From: Coccinella septempunctata
Taxonomy: Eukaryota > Arthropoda > Insecta > Coleoptera > Coccinellidae
Assembly (NCBI RefSeq): GCF_907165205.1
Contig: NC_058196.1
Location: 27,198,501-27,262,500, forward strand
DNA: 64,000 bases
Reading direction: 5' to 3'
Every line of letters begins with the position of its first letter. Position 1 is the stretch's first letter. Of this stretch, positions 56,163 through 64,000 are shown in pieces. Below the pieces are notes generated by a model. It searched no databases. It was not told where the DNA came from and saw nothing but the letters and a program-made list of their open reading frames with translations. The translations under genes and the position numbers were made by a program.

Positions 56163-58540
56163 ATAATTCTTCGGCTTGCTTGCCTCAGATTGAAATTCCG
56201 TGATTAAGCTGAACCGACTTGCCAGTTTTTGTCATCAGGGGAGGAGACAGCTACCCTATTCTTCCTCCACCATCATCAATCAATCCTTGAATCAACTACA
56301 GGAAAAAACAACCCATTCCTGCATCGGACCGATCTCATTATCTCTTCCGCAGCTCGGACGAAAAACCAACAAAGGCCAAAACCATCAACCCCGTCAGAAA
56401 TAAACATTACAGGCCGGAAACGGAAGTCGAAGACGCAGTTTCCAATGGCCGCCCGACCGGACGTGGAAATGTTATTTATGTTTTCGCTTCTTTTCCGGTC
56501 GTCCGTCGATGCCGAAGGGGTGTTTTTTGAGGGGTAGGGGGGCGCTGGAACGGGCCAATAGGGGCCCGTAGATCCGTCGCACTTTCCATGCTCCAATGAA
56601 GCGAAAAAAAAACTGTTCCAGAGCCGATGCGAGTTCGTTATCACTGTGATTTTTTTCCCACGATCACGTTGAAGTTGAAATGAGAAGAAAATAAAAAAAA
56701 AAGTTTAATAAAACATATCTTCTGGTAATGAAGGTTCTGACAATTTTTTAGGGTATTTTTTAGGGGTTTGAGTACAATAAAAATTGTTTGCAAAGATAAA
56801 ACCGTTTCCAAATATCCACCTAGATTTTTTTCATAGGGGGTGTGAATGAATAGTGGCTAAAATATTTGAAGTGTCATTACTTGCCACAAAATAATGTGGA
56901 TTTTTTTTATAAAATGGTTTTTTCAAGCAACTTCTGCTTATACAGCTTCCTAATTTAGAGATGGCACAACTCTTATTTTTTTCTCAGAAGCTACAAAAGT
57001 GGCAGAAATGAAATTGATCAAATATTCTATGGAAGTGAGAAAACAATCCAAAAATTTCGATATCATGTCAGCATGACATCTGCCCACTAGGAAAATTCAG
57101 TTCGAAGATAATTCCAACTTATACGACAAAAAATTTCAATGATTCTTCTCGCATATTGACACTCATTCATTATACAAGTTTTCATTTAATCCTAACATGG
57201 AAACCATAAGGCTTTCACCCCCAATTACGGCCGTGAAAAAATACTTCAAAACTCAAATCATTTCCGTACAAACGAACAAACCCACCCCTAACAACAACAG
57301 CACCGAAAACAATTCTATTTTTCCCCCGGAAAAAAAAACGAGGGGCAGAATCCACTTGCCCCCCTTCCAGGAGAAGTCAAAGTCATAACTCTCGGGATTT
57401 CTGAATAAACCCGCAGGAAATGAGGAGCAGTTACCATTAATGGAAGTCCTAATGGACTGCCTCTCGCCATATACACTCGACTACGTTCCGGGTAAGTTTT
57501 TTAATAAGCGTACCCGCCATCTACCCGCACCACTGATTCCCTATCAGAAAGAGAATCTCGGTTCCATTTGCCTTTGTAATCACCCCATCCTCACGTTAAA
57601 TAAAACATAAACAAATATTTATTCAGGTCCCCTTCGCTGGGGTATGGGAGCGCCCCCATGATCGATTCAATCCGCTGTTTTTTTTGGAAAAAAAAATTGA
57701 AAAAAAAAGGCGGGCATGTGTTACAAAATTAGATTTACATTTAAAGGACTTATGCTGATTACTAATGCTCATTGTGGTGTTAGTTGATTAACTATTCTTT
57801 GTTAATTCCTGAAAAATAAATGGTTATATTTATGACTTGTGCAACGTATCTGTTGATCTCTCCAAAACCGCCACCAATGGCAAAAAAATCCAGGAGACCT
57901 TATTGGTTCGAAATGAATGAAGCTATCAAAAATTACTTTTTCAACGAAAAATATGAAAGAGGAAAAAAGTTTCTTCGAAACAAATTTTAAGGGTGTCTAT
58001 TTCTACCCCTCACAGTTATAGGGGAACACCGCAAGATCTTCCTTGAATGCCTTTCCACTCCAGTAGAACGTCTTCCCAATTTTATATATCTCTGTCAGTT
58101 TTCTGATTTCTAAGAAAAAAAAATCAAAAATTGCTCTTCAGGTACAATTTTTAAAGGGGTGTTTTTAAATAGGTGATTTTCGAAGAAAAATTATGAGTAA
58201 AAGTCACATTTTTTTTTGACAAGCAATCAGCCCTGACTATTCATCAACCCTTTGTAATATCTTCACAATATAGGTAATACTTACTGGTGACAGTTAACGT
58301 ATGGGAACAAAAAAAACACAATTGATCAGTATCACAATAGTAAGTAATAATTTCTTATAGTTTCAACAAGCATTTTCAATTCAATTTCGATTCCATTTAT
58401 TCTTCCCATTGGCTCACGATGGTTATGGACCCAGAGAAAAAAAAATTACAATATTTTAATTTTCTCAAAATATTACGATATTTTAATTTCCCATCAGTAA
58501 AGATGTTCACTTGGTTCCTAATTTATCCCAGATCTGTATA
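56163..58540. other. Non-coding; GC-rich island about 56340-56640
   Basis: A CpG-rich block with overlapping frames on both strands (56229-56537 plus, 56276-56644 minus), then AT-rich sequence. 57197-57388 is a small frame without domains. No gene or repeat is recognised. Confidence 0.35.
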
Positions 58541-59255
58541 CAGGGTGTATTTGAATGTGAGGCTTTTTTTCAACACAAGGTAGAACTAGCCAAAATGAAG
58601 CTTCTCACCAGAAATCACCTATACAAAACTTTCAAATTGGCAAAGTTGAAAAAATTGACAATTATTACTGAAATAGATCCTAATACAACCCTAGACCATT
58701 TGTTAGTTGAATTATCGCAAAGCAGTGGGAAAAAACTCATCTTCTGATTCGACCATTTGGTTTCGTTTAGGATATTGGCTCGTTCAATATTTACGTGATA
58801 ATATGGAAACTTAGGATTGTCGAATTGTTCTCATTATTTTTAGTAACTTACACGATTTTATGAAATGGCCCATTTCGATACCAACTGACAGAAGAGACTT
58901 AGGACACAAGTGTGAAAAATAGAATAACACTTCGAAATCTCACCAATAAAATTCGTCTAAATTATTCACGAATTTTCTCACAATGGGCATCACAATCTTC
59001 TTGTTCGAATATTCAAACAATCGTCGTAAAAATGGGATGAAATGGAAAAAAATCATAGCACTTTTTCGATTTTCTACATTTCTTTTTCACCTTAATTTGC
59101 ACGATACAACAATTATGATTCTGTCAGCAGTGACCTGATGCATCTAATCCGATGAACTTGGTACTGAACCATCCATTTCCTAGCCACATGTTTATGTTTT
59201 GTATCGTTTTTGCGAGGCCGGAGTCAACTTCTACAGTCCCGTACTTGAAATTACT
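58541..59255 (+). mobile_element. TIR-family member related to 62567-63455, right end missing
   Basis: Starts CAGGGTGTATTTGAATGTGA after TA and follows the complete copy through 'gatcctaatacaaccctaga' and 'gatgcatctaatccgatgaa' to about 59255, where it stops before the right terminus. The 78-codon frame at 58511-58747 lies within it and starts outside it. Confidence 0.82.
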
Positions 59256-62040
59256 ATCATTGTTTCATATTCTGTAAATAACGAATCTAACCGCATAATT
59301 TCCAACATTCCTCATCGTGCAACATAAATCTGGACCATCTCCCGGACCTCCGTGCAGGCACCATAAGCCAGTATTTATTCAGAAGCTTCCTCACCTTATT
59401 TATGATACAGTAAGTCCGAACTGGTTCGCCAATCTCGGTAAGTTCTCTTTAGGCAAAAACTAGATGATGCTCGACTTGCAAAACGGTCGCATGTTTTATT
59501 TATAAAGAACTACGTGCGCTAGTAGGTACATACCTGCTTGGAAATCATGAAACGGTTTATGCGAAGGATTCTCCTCTTTTTTTTTTTGGTTCGGTCTATT
59601 CATAGTCGACGTCGACGTTACTGAATTGATTTAGGCTCAGATATACATTATTTATTCGGTGAAGTTTCATCTGGAGAGTGTTCTAGGAAACTGTGATCCT
59701 TATTGCATAACACAACGTTTGTTGAAGGATTTATTTGAAATCTTCTTCGTGACTCTGGATGAGTTAAAAATTTTAATTATTGTTTGACTGTTGAAATATT
59801 GGTTTGAATGAAAACAACAAGAAAAAGACAAAATATGTGTTTGCTTTGATCCAAAAATATGAAGATACAAAAAAAACGAAAATAATAAGAAAAAAAAATA
59901 TCAATTTTAAATGACAAAAAAAAATAATTTTATAAAATTACACGTTTAGAATGTATACATACATATTTGCCTTGTAACAAATTTTGGACATCAATGAAAA
60001 ATGTAGGAGGTTTGACGATTTTTCAGTAATTCTCAACACCCGACTTTTTTTTTTAAATTCGAAATATCCAATGATTTCACTTGCCGGAGTTAAATCCGTG
60101 AAAAATACGACCAGCGTCAATCGTCTGTCGCCACTTCAATTATCTGCGTCTGACAAGAATAAATACATTAATTCCGAACAATTAAACAACAATTGCGAAC
60201 GTTAAAACGTCAGCGGCACGCTCATTGGATCCAATAGCTACGGAAAAATGAAGATACTGCTAAAGGGAGAACATCGATTCCGTTTTACATCGTGCGGAAA
60301 CCTACGATAAGAACGATGGATTAGGGATTTTGCAATTTCGAGCTCTGAGGAAATATTTACATTGTAGATTGTGCTTTCGGGATGAAAGAATTAAGCTAGC
60401 GTGTCCTCAATATTTGTTTCATGTAGGTATGACATTTTCTTGAATCAAAAAGAGCGCAATTTTGAATTTCAAAATAAAACACTGTCTTCGATTTCGAATT
60501 TATTCCAAGTTTTCTGGTTTGATCAATAAACTTCGTACTAATATGTTCCAGTTTTATTTAAACCTCAGTGACTTTTTTTATATCATATAATTAAACAACA
60601 AATTTTGGTATTAAATAGTTTCAAATTCTTCCAGTTGGGCATCGAAGATTAATAAAAAAGTTTCTCAGCTTGAAGAATGATTGTTTAATAATTAGTTTGT
60701 ACGATAGATAAATGTTTTATTGTGTGAGAAGAAAACATCAATAACTGCAAAATAACAATATAGATTGCTATGTTGGAAAGCAAAAATGAAAAAAGAGTTG
60801 TCAAATTTGGGAAATTGAACTGAAGGGGAGGAAATATTATAAAAACAATCATATATTTGATATAATCTTAAAAAAAAGTAAATTTAACCCTGCATATACC
60901 TACAGCCCAGATTAATACGAATATTTTCATAAACTGCAATGATATAAATCCCGAAATATTATTCAGAACTCTCCGACTGGGAACTTATCACCCTCTTCTT
61001 GCCAAGATTTTCCTATTCATAACAACTCCATCCCCGACCGACGCTCCGGACGCCCCCCCATCAAATTCCTGCCTCTCTTATACTACCCCCTTTCTAAGTC
61101 GTTGTCTCGGCATCGTTTATTTATCTTTCGAGATAGTTGAAGTATAATTCGAGAATTATGTAGTTTGACTTTACGCTCCATAGATTTTCTATGTTCGGAA
61201 GAACGCTGGCGACGACGTCGCCGATGCGATGTCAGCAGGCGTCCCTTTTCAACCCTCCGGCAGTGCAGTGGCGTAGACTTGAATCAAGATTTTTTCAGAG
61301 AAGAATTTGTTGTGCGAGCAAATCATGTAAATATATCAAAAATATTAAAGTTTCTGCTATCACTTCTCACGAACGGCACCTGAAGATAAGAGCTATACAG
61401 GGTGTCCCATGATTAATAGAAATAAATTCCGATGATAACCATGTAAAAATTCAGTTAACCAATTGGCATATACTGCAGAAGTAAATCTGACATATAAGAT
61501 TCCTATTTTTCATCGTTAAATAATTGCTGATGGAAAACAGACAGTAGAATTTACATCATTTTGAATTTATCTCCAATTTTTCGGAAATAATTCGCCAGCT
61601 GTTTTCATTAAGTTACACTTAACTAAAAACCATGAAGGATTAGCAGTATTTTGTGACTTTTATGCCCAGTGTTGAAATTCTCCATTTTCCTAGTGCGATG
61701 ACTTCTATTCCCCAAAAATACCGACGCCGCTGAGATTCACCCTCCACCCCCAACCCGGCAACTTTAACGCGGCATATCGACGACGAATGGCCGAGGGCAA
61801 ACTACCAAAATGGAACTTCCGGAACTGTAACGCCATGTCCAGGGTTACAAAGGAAATTGATTTATCGATATATCGCACTATAATTCCTGCGGAAGCGACA
61901 AAATATAATTTTTTCATTGCTCTCTCCTATACTGCCAACCATTTCCATCGGGAATTGAGTGGGAGAATCGGTAGTTTATTGCACGAGCCGCCATATTGGG
62001 TAGAATGTTCTGGATTCGATAGTGAACTGACATAGCTTCA
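59256..62040. other. Non-coding; short GC-richer blocks
   Basis: AT-rich DNA with CpG-richer stretches at about 60060-60310, 61170-61280 and 61720-62000. A lone TA-CAGGGTGTCCCATG element end is present at 61395 without a visible partner. No gene is recognised. Confidence 0.35.
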
Positions 62041-62564
62041 TCACTAGAAGAGTTGTTCTTTTAGGATGTGTATCACATTTAGATCAACGATGATTTTTCT
62101 GGAAGATACGCGTGTTGAAAGTTGAGCTTCAAAAAATTCCCAAAAAGATGGTCAGTAAAAATTTCGTCAAGACCGTCAAATTGCACCGAGGTCGATGAAA
62201 TTTCGAGATTGACCACTAGAAGAGTTGCTCTGTTATAATATGTATCACATTGAGATCTACGATGATTTTAAGGGTGTCAAAATGGATGTTCGAAAAATTC
62301 CCAAAAAGATGGGGTCAGTTAAAAAATCGTCAAGACCGAACGGTTACACTGAGATGGATGAAATTTCGAGATTTGTCAGTAAAAGAGTTGCTCTTTCAGA
62401 ATATGTGTCACATTTGGATCTACGATGACGTTTCTGGGAGATTCGCGAGTCGGAAGTTGTCCTTCGAAATATCCCGAAAAGGATTCAGTTAAAAATTCGT
62501 GAAGACCGAGGTCGATGAAATTTTATGAAAGATTTATTACTAGAAAAACTGCTCTTTCAGAATA
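62041..62564 (+). repeat. Tandem repeat of about 165 bp, 3 full units and part of a fourth
   Basis: Units begin near 62041, 62213, 62376 and 62536, each with 'agagttgctctttcagaata'-like and 'cacatttagatctacgatga'-like sequence and a 'gaccgaggtcgatgaaattt'-like end. They are clearly diverged from one another. The fourth unit is split by the element at 62567 and resumes at 63458 ('tcacatttagatct'). Confidence 0.85.
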
Positions 62565-62566
62565 TA

Positions 62567-63455
62567 CAGGATGTATTTGAAAGTGGTGATTTTTTTTAGC
62601 AGAAGGTAGAACTGGTCAAAATGAAGCGTTATACAAAAATCACCTATACACAAGTTTCAAAATGAAAAAGTTGAAAAAAAAAATGAAAATGATTACTGAA
62701 ATAGATTCTAATACGACCCTAGACCGTTTGTTAGCTGAATTATAGCAAAGCAGTGGGAAAAAACTTATCTCCTGATTCGACCATGTGGTTTCGTTTAGGA
62801 TATAGGCTCGTTCGATATTTAAGTATTAATGAAAATGGAAACTTAGGATTGTCGAATTGTTCTCATTATTTTTTAGTAACTTAAACGATTTCATGAAATG
62901 GCTCATTTCGATACCAACTGACTGAAGATACTCAGGACACAAGTGTAAAAATAGAATAATACTTCAAAATCTCACCAGTAAAATTCGTCTAAATTATTCA
63001 CGAATTTTCTCACAATGGGCATCACAATCTTCTTGTTCGAACATTCCAACAATCGTCGTAAAAATGGGATGAAATGGGGAAACATCATAGCACTTTTCCA
63101 ACATAACTAACACAAGCACTTTCAAAAAACTGCCACGATTTTCTACATTTTTTTCCACCCTAAATTGCACGATACAACAATTATGATTCCCTCAAAAGTG
63201 ACCTGATGCATCTAATCCGATGAACTTGGTACTGAACCCATTGTCCAGCCATATGTTTATGCTTTGTTTCGTTTCTGCGATGCCGTAGTCACCTTCCACA
63301 GTCCCGTACTAGAAATTTAATGAAATTTTGTCGAACTTCGAGTGGTTGTATCTCAGCCATCTTGGATATTTTATATAAACAGTTTTTGGTTGAACGACTT
63401 ATTTTGATGAGTTCTACCTTCTGTGAAAAAAAGCCTCACCTTTGGAAACATCCTC
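62567..63455 (+). mobile_element. Complete 889-bp TIR element (family reference copy)
   Basis: Left end CAGGATGTATTTGAAAGTG; right end complement GAGGATGTTTCCAAAGGTGA; the repeats continue through 'agaaggtagaac' and its complement. TA lies on both sides (62565-62566, 63456-63457). It interrupts the fourth unit of a tandem repeat that reads on across the gap, so both boundaries and the TA duplication are fixed by independent evidence. No transposase is encoded. Relatives lie at 32364, 33505, 38268, 39190, 49735 and 58541. Confidence 0.92.
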
Positions 63456-64000
63456 TATATCACATTTAGATCTAATAAAACTCAGAACTAGTGTAAAAAA
63501 TTGTAATTAAAATGTAACGAGTTATACTATTCTTCCAGTTTTGGCAGAGTGATTTGGCTCGTGTACTCTTTCCCATTTCCTTCAATATAACCGTGATTCA
63601 TATTTAAAAGAATCTCAACAAGATAAGACGATCAATACAACAATCGAATCATGCCATAAAACATCCCCCTTACCACTCAAGAAACAATGCGGAATGGCAA
63701 GGAGTCTAATCGAATTCACTTCAATCAACACCCCCATTAACAACGAACCCCCTTAATCAAAAGAACCCGTCGAGGAGAGACTTATCCCCCTGTATAATCA
63801 AGCTTTAATTGCGAAATGGCGCTGACCATTCGATACGGGCGCCCGGCTTAACGCCGCCGGTCAGATAAATCTGAATTTCCCGCCTCCTAAAGCCGCCTTT
63901 CCACGTATATGTCCGTATATTCATGACTCCTCTATGGCTCTCAGGCCACTGCGATAATTAGAAGATAGTGGATGGGGATTACGTGTTCATTAGTATAGTG
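63456..64000. other. Non-coding; GC-richer block about 63770-63930
   Basis: The first few tens of bases are the resumed tandem-repeat unit. The rest has no recognisable gene, with a short CpG-richer stretch near the end. Confidence 0.35.

Noticed and set aside
58511..58747. Small protein with a TEIDPNTTLD-type motif repeated in several places
   Set aside because: The motif recurs only because it lies in copies of one TIR element. Frames differ in length and start outside the element.

Overview
The window looks like gene-poor eukaryotic nuclear DNA, most likely from an insect. The reasons are an AT-rich background without operon-like coding, a Ty3/gypsy LTR retrotransposon, two kinds of non-LTR retrotransposon remnant, many short TA-flanked inverted-repeat elements ending in CAGGGTG, a long satellite array, and no cellular gene I can recognise. 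The order of insect is not determined. Nearly all the coding potential belongs to mobile elements; the rest reads as intergenic or intronic DNA.

Layout. Positions 1-7744 hold AT-rich DNA with degraded inverted-repeat elements, a LINE 3' end (3857-4421) inside the loop of an inverted repeat, and two GC-rich islands. Positions 7745-14496 are a complete LTR retrotransposon on the minus strand. It has two 1043-bp LTRs that I could not tell apart by eye, a 4-bp target duplication, a primer-binding site, a polypurine tract, open gag and pol frames, and a textbook -1 slippery heptamer at the gag/pol overlap. Positions 14501-17342 contain an internally deleted LINE copy and a GC-rich island. Positions 17343-24638 are a satellite of about 15 tandem 494-bp monomers with traces of higher-order structure.

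Positions 24639-46781 are unique AT-rich sequence, GC-rich islands and scattered repeats: RNase-H-type LINE remnants, members of a TIR family related to a complete 889-bp element at 62567, a roughly 600-bp near-perfect foldback element at 40263, and a TIR element at 34940 with repeated TGCGCA motifs. Positions 46782-47702 are a 921-bp foldback element and 48531-49059 a complete 529-bp TIR element. Positions 50576-53870 carry two LINE copies, a tRNA-like sequence and an RNase-H LINE remnant. Positions 54844-56162 are the most intriguing piece: a TIR-bounded element carrying a broken gene whose protein I remember as a recurrent uncharacterised arthropod family. Positions 56163-64000 hold more AT-rich DNA, a 165-bp tandem repeat (62041) and the 889-bp TIR element inserted into that repeat's fourth unit.

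How the parts relate. Gag and Pol of the LTR element would supply its capsid, protease, reverse transcriptase, RNase H and integrase. The small TIR elements encode nothing obvious and presumably depend on a transposase from elsewhere. Their shared TA flank and CAGGGTG end suggest a common or related enzyme. About fifteen short GC-rich islands in the AT-rich background are the best candidates for non-transposon function, probably regulatory, but I cannot show this from one sequence.
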